A DNA stretch of 64,000 nucleotides, taken from Streptomyces sp. MspMP-M5 (lineage in GTDB: Bacteria; Actinomycetota; Actinomycetes; Streptomycetales; Streptomycetaceae). Each line of letters opens with the position of its first letter. The stretch's first letter is position 1. The stretch spans positions 105,229 through 169,228 of the forward strand of contig NZ_KB891879.1 of assembly GCF_000373585.1 (NCBI RefSeq), given 5' to 3'. Positions 37,515 through 45,977 of the stretch are shown one piece after another. Position numbers and translations under genes: made by a program. The notes below the pieces were generated by a model that did not search any database, was not told where the DNA came from, and saw only the letters and a program-made list of their open reading frames with translations.

Positions 37515-37590
37515 CGGCTCCGCGCGCGTCAGCCACCCGGGATTCTTCCCAACGGGCGGCTGACGGTGAGTCGTTGCGCTGCGTGGGAGT

Positions 37591-38421
37591 TCAGGCGCCG
37601 GCCGCGGTGACGACGGCGTCGGTGGCGAAGCCGAGCAGCAGCCCGGCCAGGATTCCCCAGGTGGTGATCGTCTTCAGTGCGGCTTTGCGGGCGACGGCCA
37701 GGAGCTCGATGACCACGTAGAGGATCGAACCGGCGGCCAGGCCCAGGAAGGCGATCGAGAGCGTGTCGTTGACCAGGTGCTGGCCGACGACGGTGCCGAG
37801 GAAGGTCGGGCCGCCGCCGATCAGGCCGAGCCACAACAGCGTGAGCCAGGAGGGCCGTTCGCCCTCGGCGGCCAGCGGGGCGACGATGCCGAAGCCCTCG
37901 GTGGCGTTGTGCAGGCCGAAGCCGATGATGAGGAGGACGGCGAGGGAGAGTTCGCCCTGGGCGGCGGAGTTGCCGATCGCCAGGCCCTCGGCGAAGTTGT
38001 GCAGGCCGATGCCGGTCGCGATCATCAGCGCGAGCGAACTCGCCTGGCTGCGTGCCTTGGGCGTCAGCTCGGTTGTGGTGGCGGCGCCGGGGCCGACGAG
38101 CCGCTCGGCGGCGGCCTGTCGGCGGCGGGCGATCCAGCCGTCGTAGTAGACGAGCCCGACCAGCCCGATCGCCAGACCGGCGGCGAGGGTCGCGCCGCCG
38201 GAGGCGACCGTTCCCCACTCGTGATTGCTCAGAGCCTCGTCTGTGGGCTCCCAGGCATGGGTCAGCACATCCCAGACGAGGAAGATCAGGATGCCGATGG
38301 CGACGGCGTTCAGTCCGGCTTTCAGGCGCGGGGTGGGCTTGCGCAGGCGGCCGATGGGCAGCCCCAGGTAGATGGCGAAGCCGGCGATGGCACCGAGCAG
38401 AGCGATGTTCGCGCTGGACAC
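37591..38421 (-). CDS. ZIP-family metal transporter
   Basis: 276 residues with about eight hydrophobic helices. The two metal-binding helices carry GIGLHNFAEGLAIGNSAAQG and GFGLHNATEGFGI, the HNxxEG signatures of ZIP transporters (zinc, iron, manganese). A cytoplasmic loop (about 100-130) separates helices 3 and 4. An excellent iron box lies 46 nt upstream of the start, so iron-dependent repression is expected. Confidence 0.9.
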   Translation of the reverse strand: MSSANIALLGAIAGFAIYLGLPIGRLRKPTPRLKAGLNAVAIGILIFLVWDVLTHAWEPTDEALSNHEWGTVASGGATLAAGLAIGLVGLVYYDGWIARRRQAAAERLVGPGAATTTELTPKARSQASSLALMIATGIGLHNFAEGLAIGNSAAQGELSLAVLLIIGFGLHNATEGFGIVAPLAAEGERPSWLTLLWLGLIGGGPTFLGTVVGQHLVNDTLSIAFLGLAAGSILYVVIELLAVARKAALKTITTWGILAGLLLGFATDAVVTAAGA

Positions 38422-38466
38422 AGGAGACTCCTGTCGGCGTGTGCGGGGACAGGCACTGACGGTAAG

Positions 38467-38485
38467 GCAGGCGAGCCTTACCTAA
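38467..38485 (-). promoter_or_regulatory. Iron box (DmdR/IdeR/DtxR operator)
   Basis: On the minus strand the site reads TTAGGTAAGGCTCGCCTGC, matching 15 of 19 positions of the DtxR-family iron box (TTAGGTTAGGCTCACCTAA). It precedes the ZIP transporter. With iron present, a DmdR1-type repressor would bind here. Confidence 0.75.
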
Positions 38486-38489
38486 CAAT

Positions 38490-39145
38490 CCATCGGGTCG
38501 GTTTTAGGGGAAACATTGGCGAACTCATTGCCCGGCCGTGCGGCGGCCCGACTCCGGTTCGGCCGCCACACGCTCCCCGGCGTCGTCAGTTGCCCGAAGG
38601 GGCCTGGGAGCGATCGCTTCGAGTCGTTGATCCGCGCCAGCAGTCGACGGTTGAAGGCGTCCGGGTCGCCGCGCTCGGGCAGGTAGCGGAAGGGCACGGC
38701 GGTGAGGTCCGGCTCCAGGGGCACCTTCAAGCCCGGTGTCATGGGCAGTTCGTCGTAGAGGTAGCGGGTCAGCTCCAGCTTCTCGTCCAGCGCGGCCCGG
38801 AACGCGGCCAGTTGGTTGTCGTCACGCGCAGGCCGGTGGCCGGGTCGGTCCGGTCGTAGTTGACACGGAGGCTGAGGTGCCCTTCGGCGCCGCCTTCGGC
38901 GACGCAACGGTTTTGGCCGTCGTACTGGTACGCGTAGCGGCTGCCGTTGATGTCGGTCCAGGAGGTGACCCTGCCGAAGGCGTCGTATGCAAAGCGCAGT
39001 GGGAGGCGCAACGGCCAGCGCGTCGGCCACCACATGGCAGGCGTTGATCAGCTCCGTCATGTGGCTGTCGGACATCTGGCCCCACTTGGCCAGCGCCTCG
39101 TACGACGCACCCTGGTAGACGTCCTCTACGTGCTGCCCCGCCCGC
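38490..39145 (-). pseudogene. Chimaera of WXG-like, RHS-repeat and PLP-decarboxylase fragments
   Basis: Three unrelated minus-strand fragments abut. 39145-39005 encodes YEALAKWGQMSDSHMTELIN with ACHVVADALA, like the helical N-terminus of ESX/WXG-type toxin proteins. 39005-38820 encodes an RHS repeat (FAYDAFGRVTSWTDINGSRY, then AYQYDGQNRCVAEG). 38820-38600 encodes the C-terminal tail of a PLP-dependent decarboxylase (AFRAALDEKLELTRYLYDEL, PLEPDLTAVPFRYLPERG, RRLLARINDSKR). None is complete, and the RHS and decarboxylase parts are in different frames. Confidence 0.65.
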
Positions 39146-39818
39146 CGCGTCGCTGCGCGCTCTCGCGCTCGCCGCGTGGGTTGCCTACAGCGGCGGTCCG
39201 GCTTGCCGCCTCCGCGGTCCGGCGGTCCGGCCTGAGGGCTGGTGGGGGCGGGAGTCGGACCTTTGCGGGGAACTACCGGCCCTGGCCTCGGAGATCAGGG
39301 CGATGCCGAACTTCCGCATCGTGCGCCTGGACGAACTCGGCGGCCTCTGGGAATGTCGGCAGGATGCGGGGTGCTGCCACCTCGTCCACTTCCATCGACT
39401 GCCTCGCTCCCTTCTTTACAGGGGCCAGGAAGATCGGCTTTGAAGGGCCGGGGAAGTGACCTTGGCCCTGTCCCAGCCCGGCGCCATGCCTTCGATACTG
39501 AACCAGAGCGTGTCGCCCGCGGCAGGAGCCTCCCCCAGGTACGTGGTGGTCCAGGCGGACGGCTGCCGACGGGCTCCCGGACGGAGCCGGGCCTGCCCCA
39601 TCAGCCACTGCTCTTCCGGCTGTTGCCAGCAAGGGCACTACGTTGGCCCAGTTCGACCACATCGATCCGTCGACGCAGAAGAGAGCAAAGGCGCGCATCC
39701 GGTGGCGAGGGCCGGAGCGTCCCGAGGCCATGTGATGCCCGCTTGGCATCTGGGCCGGCTGGTTGGCTTCGTTCTGGAGGCGACCAGCCCTGATCCACCG
39801 ACCGGTCGCTGGGGGCAC
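39146..39818. other. Decayed DNA with short protein-like islands
   Basis: No intact gene. Minus-strand islands include TYLGEAPAAGDTLWFSIEGM (about 39540-39480) and MEVDEVAAPRILPTFPEAAE with FVQAHDAEV (39400-39310), each bounded by frame changes. They may belong to the same lost toxin/RHS locus, but I recognise no family. Confidence 0.4.
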
Positions 39819-39998
39819 TCAGCCACCCAGAAGCCAGGAGCCGACTCTTTGAAGGCCGTCGGTGATCTGGGTGGTTCCGACCTGAGAAGCGACTCCGACA
39901 TCGCGCTCGTAGTCGTCGTCGGCGTTGGCGGTGCCGGCTCCAAGGATGATGAGCGCTGAGGCCGCTACTGCTGTCGCGAGAACGGTCAGGTGTTTCAT
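39819..39998 (-). CDS. Small secreted peptide
   Basis: 59 residues. Signal peptide MKHLTVLATAVAASALIILG with a GTANA cleavage site, then a short acidic mature peptide DDDYERDVGVASQVGTTQIT ending RVGSWLLGG. The ATG is preceded by GGAGGT. No cysteines. Function unknown; exported. Confidence 0.65.
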   Translation of the reverse strand: MKHLTVLATAVAASALIILGAGTANADDDYERDVGVASQVGTTQITDGLQRVGSWLLGG

Positions 39999-40493
39999 GA
40001 GGGACCTCCGCTGATCAAGGCAACTTTTCAGCAGGATCATTCGCCGCCCCTTCTCCCGCCACCCGAACCTCCGCCACCTGGCGGTCATCTCACTCCCGCG
40101 GTGCGCCGGTGCTACTCGGGCCATTCCGGCTCAAGGCGCCTCCTGAGCCTGCTTGGCGGAGTTCCTCACCGAGGCCCTGGGCCCGTATGTCGATCAGAGG
40201 TCGGTCAAAGCACGAACCCAGAAGTTGCCGGGAGACACGGCTTCTCCACGGTGAGAGTGGCGGGCGTCAGGAGTGGACGACGTCACGTAGTAGCTCACCG
40301 ATGCCGGCCTGCGGGACGTCCGGCATCACCACCCCGACGGTGTCCGTCGTAGTGGAGCGAGCTCGGTGAGCTGCGGTTGCGCGCCGACCCCGGGCCTCAC
40401 CTGCTGTTCACCCGCGCTTCGCTTGCCTGCGATTACCGGAAGGTAGCGTTCCCGTTCAGTAGCAATCGCCTACAAAGTAGGGAGAGAGACTCT
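39999..40493. other. Gene-free region
   Basis: No convincing gene on either strand. Its right end carries the ribosome site AGGGAGAGAG for the acyl-CoA ligase and a relatively AT-rich stretch (40435-40480) suited to a promoter. Confidence 0.45.
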
Positions 40494-42059
40494 ATGCATC
40501 CCAATTTCCCTGCATCTCCGGTGTTTTCGGATTCGGGCACCGCCTTCCGCTGCTACGTCGAGGCCATTGCCGATGTCCTGTCCGGCCACCCCTCCCATCC
40601 GGTGATCACCGCTGCCGACGGCCGGGAGGTGACCGCGGGCGAACTCCGTGACACCGTGTACCGCTTCGCCCGGGAGCTGGCCTCCCAGGGCATCGGGCGC
40701 GGCAGCACCGTCTCGCTCTTCTCCGGAAATCGCCCCGAGGCGCTGACCGCCCGCTACGCCGCCAACCTGCTGGGCGCCAGGGTGGTCTCCCTCTACCAGG
40801 GCATGGCCCCTGACGTCCTGGCCAAGATCGTCCGCAGCGTCGACACCGACCTGCTGGTCGTCGAGCCGGATTCGCCGGAGGCCGCCGAGCGGCTGTTGCG
40901 CCTGGCCCGCCCGCCACGGGTGTACGCCTTCGGGCCGAGCCCGCTCGGTGCGGACCTGCTCGCGCGCGCCGCGCAGCACTCGGCCGACCCCCTGCCCGGG
41001 GCCGCCCGTCCTGAGGACGACTGGTGCATCCGCCATACCGGAGGGACCACGGGCGTCCCCAAGGGCGTACGGATGGCGCACGGCCCGTACCAGGACATGC
41101 TCGCCTTCGGTTCCTTCGGCGCCGGCGCGGCGCCCCGCTTCCTGGCCTGCACTCCGCTCGCCCACGTTGCGGGGAACATCGCCGACGCCACCCTGCTGGC
41201 GGGCGGATCGGTCGTGCTGCACCGGGAGTTCGATCCGGGCGACGTCCTTGCGGCCGTGGCGCGGGAGCGGATCACGCACCTGTGGCTGCTGCCACCGCTG
41301 ATCTACCGGCTCCTGGACCACCCCGCCCTGGCCGCCACCGACCTGAGCAGCGTCCGCCGCATCAGCTACGGCGGTTGCGCCGCCTCCGCGTCCCGTCTGC
41401 GCCGGGCTCACGAGGTGTTCGGCGCGGTCCTGTACGGCGGATACGGGCAGTCCGAAGCGGGCGCCGTGACCGTCATCGGACCTGAAGAACACCAGGAGCT
41501 GCCCGAGGACGGACAGCCTTCGGTCGGACGGGCGATCCCGGGCGTCGACATCGCCATCCACGACGCCGAGGACGGCAGCCCCGTGCCCACCGGGCAGGTC
41601 GGAGAGGTACGGGTGCGCTCCGGACAGGCCATGACCGGATACTGGCGACGTCCCGACCTCACGGCGGAAGTCCTGCGCGACGGCTGGGTGCACACCGGTG
41701 ACGTGGGCTATCTCGACGAGGACGGCTACCTCTACATCGTCGACCGCCTCAAGGACATGATCATCGTCGTGGGCGGCCACGTCTACACCCACGAGTTGGA
41801 GGACCTGCTGCTCACGCACCCGGGGATCGCCCACTGCGCGGTCTTCGGCGCGCGGGGCGCGGACGCCACCGAGGAAGTGCACATCGCGGTCGTCCCGGCG
41901 GCCGGGCATCGCCCCGAGCACGCCGCGCTCAGGGATTTCGTCACCGAGCGCAAGGGTGCGCTGAGCGCCCCGGCCACCGTGCACATCGTCCCGGACATCC
42001 CGCTCACCCCCGTCGGCAAGCCCGACAAGAAGCGGCTGCGGGCCATGCTCGGCGCCTGA
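40494..42059 (+). CDS. AMP-dependent acyl-CoA ligase
   Basis: 521 residues with canonical adenylation motifs: HTGGTTGVPKGVRMAHGPYQ (A3), GGYGQSEAG (A5), WVHTGDVGYLDEDGYLYIVD (A7/A8) and LTPVGKPDKKRL with the catalytic lysine near residue 512. It activates a carboxylic acid to acyl-AMP and then CoA thioester. Followed by a 3-hydroxybutyrate-dehydrogenase-like gene and a regulator, it may have served ketone-body or hydroxyacid catabolism, but the substrate cannot be read from sequence. Confidence 0.9.
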   Translation: MHPNFPASPVFSDSGTAFRCYVEAIADVLSGHPSHPVITAADGREVTAGELRDTVYRFARELASQGIGRGSTVSLFSGNRPEALTARYAANLLGARVVSLYQGMAPDVLAKIVRSVDTDLLVVEPDSPEAAERLLRLARPPRVYAFGPSPLGADLLARAAQHSADPLPGAARPEDDWCIRHTGGTTGVPKGVRMAHGPYQDMLAFGSFGAGAAPRFLACTPLAHVAGNIADATLLAGGSVVLHREFDPGDVLAAVARERITHLWLLPPLIYRLLDHPALAATDLSSVRRISYGGCAASASRLRRAHEVFGAVLYGGYGQSEAGAVTVIGPEEHQELPEDGQPSVGRAIPGVDIAIHDAEDGSPVPTGQVGEVRVRSGQAMTGYWRRPDLTAEVLRDGWVHTGDVGYLDEDGYLYIVDRLKDMIIVVGGHVYTHELEDLLLTHPGIAHCAVFGARGADATEEVHIAVVPAAGHRPEHAALRDFVTERKGALSAPATVHIVPDIPLTPVGKPDKKRLRAMLGA

Positions 42060-42109
42060 CGGGAGCCACGGGGCCGAGGACGACGACGATGTCGACGCCA
42101 AGGGCGCTC

Positions 42110-42178
42110 TGTGGGGTCGCCCCACAGCTATGTGGAGTTGCTCCACACGTGACGTGACGACTGTGGGTGCCTCCCACA
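42110..42178. promoter_or_regulatory. Triple palindromic operator, helically phased
   Basis: Three related 17-bp palindromes: TGTGGGGTCGCCCCACA (42110-42126), TGTGGAGTTGCTCCACA (42131-42147) and TGTGGGTGCCTCCCACA (42162-42178). Start-to-start spacing is 21 and 31 bp, that is two and three helical turns, so dimers would stack on one face of the DNA. It lies 37 nt upstream of the dehydrogenase start. The obvious candidate ligand-sensing protein nearby is the GAF regulator at 43193, although that gene lacks a helix-turn-helix. Confidence 0.75.
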
Positions 42179-42214
42179 TGGGAGCCCCGGACGCTCGTCC
42201 CTACGGTGACCGGC

Positions 42215-43033
42215 ATGGAGAGCAGACACACGCCGGGTCTCGACGACGGCGGAGCGGCGGCCATGGAAGAAGAGCCCAGTGTGCCCGCCCGCTTCCTGGC
42301 CGGACGCACCGCGCTGATCACCGGGGCCGCCAGTGGGGTCGGCCGGGCCTGTGCCCTGGCTTTCGCCACGGCGGGTGCCCGGGTCTACGTCGTGGACCGG
42401 GCGGGCGACGGGGCCAAGGCCGTGGCCGAGGAGTGCGGTGGTGTCGCGCTGGTGGCGGACCTGTCGGAGCCGGTCGCGGTGGACGGTCTGCCCGAGGATG
42501 CCGACATCGTCGTCAACAACGCCGGGCTGCAGCATGTCGCCCCGGTCCACGACTTCCCGCCGGAGCGTTTCGCGCTGATGCAGCGGGTGATGGTCGAGGC
42601 GCCGTTCCGGATCATCCGCCGCACGCCGCCCCATATGTACGGGCAGGAGTGAGGCCGGATCGTCAACGTCTCCTCCGTGTACGGCCTGCGGGCCAGCCCG
42701 TTCAAGTCCGCGTACGTCGCCGCCAAGCACGCGTTGGAGGGTCTCAGCAAGGTGGTGGCGTTGGAAGGTGCCTCGTACGGGGTGACCAGCAACTGCGTCA
42801 ACCCCGGGTATGTGCGCACGCCGTTGGTGGAGGAGCAGATCGCCGCCCAGGCGCGGGCGCACGGCGTTCCCGCCCAGGACGTGGTCGAGCGGGTGATGTT
42901 GGAGCGGTCCGCGATCAAACGGCTGGTCCAGCCGGAAGAGGTGGCTCAGGCCGTGCTGTGGCTCTGCTCCGCGCACGCCGGTCACATCACCGGGACGTCT
43001 CTTCCGCTGGACGGTGGCTGGACAGCCCACTGA
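42215..43033 (+). pseudogene. 3-hydroxybutyrate dehydrogenase-like SDR interrupted by an in-frame TGA
   Basis: The frame encodes the SDR N-terminal half (ALITGAASGVGRACALAFAT, IVVNNAGLQHVAP) and stops at TGA 42650-42652 after PPHMYGQE. It resumes in the same frame with GRIVNVSSVYGLRASPFKSA, YVAAKHALEGL (catalytic YxxxK intact), TSNCVNPGYVRTPLVEEQIA and GTSLPLDGGW. The stop falls where relatives have Trp, so TGG to TGA is the likely change. The body resembles NAD-dependent 3-hydroxybutyrate dehydrogenase, which makes acetoacetate. It is inactive unless read through. Confidence 0.8.
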
Positions 43034-43170
43034 CGGCCCCGCCATCCCCCCTTGGCGGCCCCGCCGTTCCCTCATGACGGCGCGACCGTTCCTCCGTGGC
43101 GGCCCGGCCGTTCCTCCGTGGCGGCCCCGCCGTCCCCCTCCTCCCCCGCTCCCCCGCTCCCCCGCCCCTG
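43034..43170 (+). repeat. Tandem repeats GTTCCTCCGTGGCGGCCC type
   Basis: Four to five imperfect copies of a unit of about 22 nt (GGCGGCCCCGCCGTTCCTCCGT) fill the gap between the dehydrogenase and the GAF regulator, ending in CCCCGCTC triplets. Non-coding. Confidence 0.6.
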
Positions 43171-43192
43171 ATGCGCAACGATTGCCGCCACC

Positions 43193-44467
43193 ATGTCCGA
43201 CCACACTGCCACCGATGCCATGCGCCGCCTGCTGGAGCTCCTCGCCGAGGGCGCCACCGGGGACGACCTCGGCTGTCCGCTGGCCGACGCCCGCGCGGCG
43301 GGCACGGGACCACACGAGCTCGCCCAGATCGAGGAGGCGGCCCGGCTCGCCCTGCGCGTCCACCGCACCCTGAAACAGCACCGCCGCCGCGAGGCGGAAC
43401 TGACCGCGCTGTTCGACACCGCCGGCGATCTCGCCGCGCTGCGCGACCTGGTTGCCGTACTGCGGTCCATCGTCCACTGTGCCCGCCTGCTGCTCGGCAC
43501 CGACACCGCCTACCTCACGCTCCCCGACGAACGGGCCGGCGACACCTACATGCGGGTGACCGACGGCTCGATATCCCCGCTCTTCCAGGCCCTGCGCGTG
43601 CCGATGGGCAAGGGGCTCGGCGGCCTGGTCGCGCAGACCGCCCGCCCCTATGCCACGCCCGACTACGGGACGGACGAACGGTTCCGCCACACCGCCGCCA
43701 TCGACGCCGGCGTCCTGGACGACGGGCTCGTCGCCATCCTCGGCGTGCCGCTGCTGCTGGGCTCCCGCCGCACCGAGGGCGGGAAGGTCATCGGCGTGCT
43801 CTTCGCCGCCGACCGCACCTCGCGCGCCTTCTCACCCGACGAAGTCGCGCTGCTGTGCTCGCTGGCCGCCCATGCCGCCATCGACACCGCCAGGGCCCTC
43901 GCCCACACCCAGGCGGCCCTGGCGGAACTCGCCGAGGCCAACGTCGTCATCCGTGAGCACGCCGCCGCGATGCAGCGCGCCGAGGAGGCCCACGATCGCC
44001 TCACCGACCTGGTGCTCGGTGGCGGAGCGACCACGGATGTCGCCGCCGCCGTCGCCGAGCTCCTGGGCAGCGCCATCGCCGTCCACGACGCGACGGGCCA
44101 CCGCCTCGCCCACTCCGGCGACAGTCCGGAACTCACCCCCGCAGCGGTCACCGCCGCCACGGCCGAATCCCGTACCGCGGCCCGCGCCGTCCGGCTCGAC
44201 CGGCACTGGGTCTGCGCCGTCCTCGCCGGCCCCGAACTCCTCGGCAGCCTGGTCCTGCTCGACCATCCCGACCTCGACGACCCCGACCGCCGCCTCTTCG
44301 AGCGCGCCGGCGTGGTCACCGCGCTCCTTCTGCTGCTGCGCCGGACGGTGGCCGAAACCGAGAACCGCATCCGTGGCGAGCTGCTCACCGATCTCCTCAC
44401 TGCCGCCGACCGCGATCCCGCCGGGCTCGTGGACCTGCGTCTCGCCTTACTGATCGCCCATCAGTGA
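43193..44467 (+). CDS. GAF-domain PucR/CdaR-type regulator, C-terminally truncated
   Basis: 424 residues. A GAF sensor domain at about 95-235 (DTAYLTLPDERAGDTYMRVT, MGKGLGGLVAQTARPYATPD, VLFAADRTSRAFSPDEVALL) is followed by a coiled linker and a second sensor-like domain (about 275-385). PucR/CdaR relatives go on for about 200 residues with a C-terminal HTH_30; this protein stops after LVDLRLALLIAHQ and has none. It contains a TTA codon at 44447-44449. Probably a decayed or dominant-negative regulator. Confidence 0.78.
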   Translation: MSDHTATDAMRRLLELLAEGATGDDLGCPLADARAAGTGPHELAQIEEAARLALRVHRTLKQHRRREAELTALFDTAGDLAALRDLVAVLRSIVHCARLLLGTDTAYLTLPDERAGDTYMRVTDGSISPLFQALRVPMGKGLGGLVAQTARPYATPDYGTDERFRHTAAIDAGVLDDGLVAILGVPLLLGSRRTEGGKVIGVLFAADRTSRAFSPDEVALLCSLAAHAAIDTARALAHTQAALAELAEANVVIREHAAAMQRAEEAHDRLTDLVLGGGATTDVAAAVAELLGSAIAVHDATGHRLAHSGDSPELTPAAVTAATAESRTAARAVRLDRHWVCAVLAGPELLGSLVLLDHPDLDDPDRRLFERAGVVTALLLLLRRTVAETENRIRGELLTDLLTAADRDPAGLVDLRLALLIAHQ

Positions 44468-44661
44468 TCCTCGTCCATCAACCCCACCTCATACACGATC
44501 AGTTCGCAAGTGCTGCATCTGCCGGAGTAGCCCGGCCCGTGGACGCAGGGAGCGATCGCCGTGTGACACCGGAATTTCATCGCCGTCTCCTAGCGTGCAC
44601 GGGTAATTGACCATGCGATATTCCGGTCGTGACGAGTATCGCCTCCAGTTATGGAGACTTA
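44468..44661. other. Short promoter-bearing gap
   Basis: No gene. AT-rich relative to the surroundings (44570-44640), suiting a promoter for the secreted protein that follows. Confidence 0.35.
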
Positions 44662-44979
44662 GTGCGTAAACTCGCTTCAAAGCTGACACTGGTTGGCTTG
44701 TCCGTGGCTTTCTTCGGAGGAATGCTCCTGTCTCCGCAGGCGCAGGCGGCCCAAGCCGCGGCAGGAGTGCCCGGGCGTTTCATCGCAGACGCCGACATCC
44801 TGGCGGCTCCCGACGGGGCGATCGTGGGCAAAGGCCGGAATGGCCAGCCCGTTACGGTCAACTGCCAGTCGGCTGACGGGAATTGGTGGAACCTCAACGC
44901 TCCCGAAGGTGCCGGCTGGGTTTGGCAGCCGAACCAGGTATTGCGCGACTGGGGCACCCCCAACCCCCCAGTCTGCTGA
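44662..44979 (+). CDS. Small secreted SH3-like protein
   Basis: 105 residues from a GTG with GGAG upstream. The signal peptide is RKLASKLTLVGLSVAFFGGM with an AQA-type cleavage site. The mature domain (DADILAAPDGAIVGKGRNGQ, VNCQSADGNWWNLNAPEGAG, WVWQPNQVL) has the pattern of bacterial SH3 domains that bind cell wall. Two cysteines could form a disulphide. An in-frame ATG at 44629 is less likely. Confidence 0.7.
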   Translation: MRKLASKLTLVGLSVAFFGGMLLSPQAQAAQAAAGVPGRFIADADILAAPDGAIVGKGRNGQPVTVNCQSADGNWWNLNAPEGAGWVWQPNQVLRDWGTPNPPVC

Positions 44980-45420
44980 CCTTTCCCCGACTCGATCAAC
45001 CCATTGGCCTCCCCGCCGGCCACAGGCTGGTGGGGAAGCCCCTGATCGTCGACGCAGCCCCGCCTCTCGGGCGGGGCTTCTTCGCGTCTGCACGCCGCGA
45101 GGAAGTCTTGGAGACTGGGACGCAGGTCAGGTGGATCGGCGGTATCGCCGGCGGTGTCCTGCGGTGTTTCCGCGGGAGGGGGCTCTGGTGGTCCGAGGCG
45201 GAGCGTGAAGCGGGCCTCGGGGGCGTTCGCCATGCGTAGACCGGGTGGGGTGACACGCACCAGCGCCTCTCAGCCGTTAGGCGGCGGGGGCGTCCGCTGC
45301 CTATAACCGGAACCACCTCCACATCTTTCGCCAAATTGCGGACATCGCCCGTTGGTACGGACTATTTTCGCGCGGAAGGTGCTCCACGCCTGGGGCATCT
45401 AGGCAGAGGGGGTAGAAAGC
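44980..45420. other. Gap holding a terminator; no gene seen
   Basis: Apart from the hairpin at 45056-45083, nothing coding is recognised. CTAGGCAGAGGGGG (about 45399-45412) supplies the ribosome site of the next gene. Confidence 0.45.
45056..45083 (+). terminator. Rho-independent-type terminator
   Basis: AGCCCCGCC (45056-45064) and GGCGGGGCT (45070-45078) pair perfectly around a 5-nt loop and are followed by TCTT. It lies about 75 nt after the SH3-like gene. Confidence 0.8.
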
Positions 45421-45768
45421 ATGCGCAAGATCGCGTTAACTGCCGCGGGTTTGTCGCTCGCCGTGGGTTCGCTCGGAGTCGTCTTCGCGCCCAGTGCTGT
45501 TGCGGCGACGCCCTGCCCCTCCGGGGCTTTCTGTATCCGTGAGGCGGACGGCTCCATCCTGGGCAAGAACATCTTCTACAGCTACGGAGCCCACAACCTG
45601 TCGAACGTGATCGGCGATCGCGTGCTGGTCAACAGTCAGACCGGCGGGGCGGGCTTCCAGCTGTGCTTCGGCTACAACGGCGTCAACTGCTCCGAGGTGG
45701 ACCGTGCTACGGGTGAGTTCGCGCCTTACGACATGACGCCGATCAACTCCGTTGTCCTCGTGCCCTAA
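45421..45768 (+). CDS. Secreted peptidase-inhibitor I36-like protein
   Basis: 115 residues. Signal peptide MRKIALTAAGLSLAVGSLGV ending AVAA. The mature part CPSGAFCIREADGSILGKNI, with a Tyr-containing FYSYGAHNLSN segment and four cysteines, resembles the Streptomyces I36/beta-gamma-crystallin-like inhibitors (SMI type). The sixth codon is TTA (45436-45438), suggesting bldA-dependent, developmentally timed expression. Start has GGGGGTAGAAAGC upstream. Confidence 0.75.
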   Translation: MRKIALTAAGLSLAVGSLGVVFAPSAVAATPCPSGAFCIREADGSILGKNIFYSYGAHNLSNVIGDRVLVNSQTGGAGFQLCFGYNGVNCSEVDRATGEFAPYDMTPINSVVLVP

Positions 45769-45834
45769 TCAACATCAACACTGAGGACGCCGGGCCGTCG
45801 GGCGAGTAGCGCGCCGCACCCCGAGGCGGGTTAG

Positions 45835-45865
45835 GGTCCGTCCGGCGGATCATGCCGGACGGACC
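45835..45865. terminator. Perfect 12-bp hairpin
   Basis: GGTCCGTCCGGC (45835-45846) and GCCGGACGGACC (45854-45865) are exact complements around a 7-nt loop. It lies 67 nt after the I36-like gene and probably terminates it. Confidence 0.7.
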
Positions 45866-45977
45866 ACCGGCGCTGAATCGCCGTAGCGACCCACCGGACA
45901 GGAAGCTGGGTGGAGTAGGTTGGGCCGTCGATTAAATACCTCGACATCGGTTGCGGTGATGGGGGACGCTTCGCGCG

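Noticed and set aside
43034..43170. CRISPR-like array
   Set aside because: Repeats are imperfect, adjacent and without unique spacers; a simple tandem repeat explains them.
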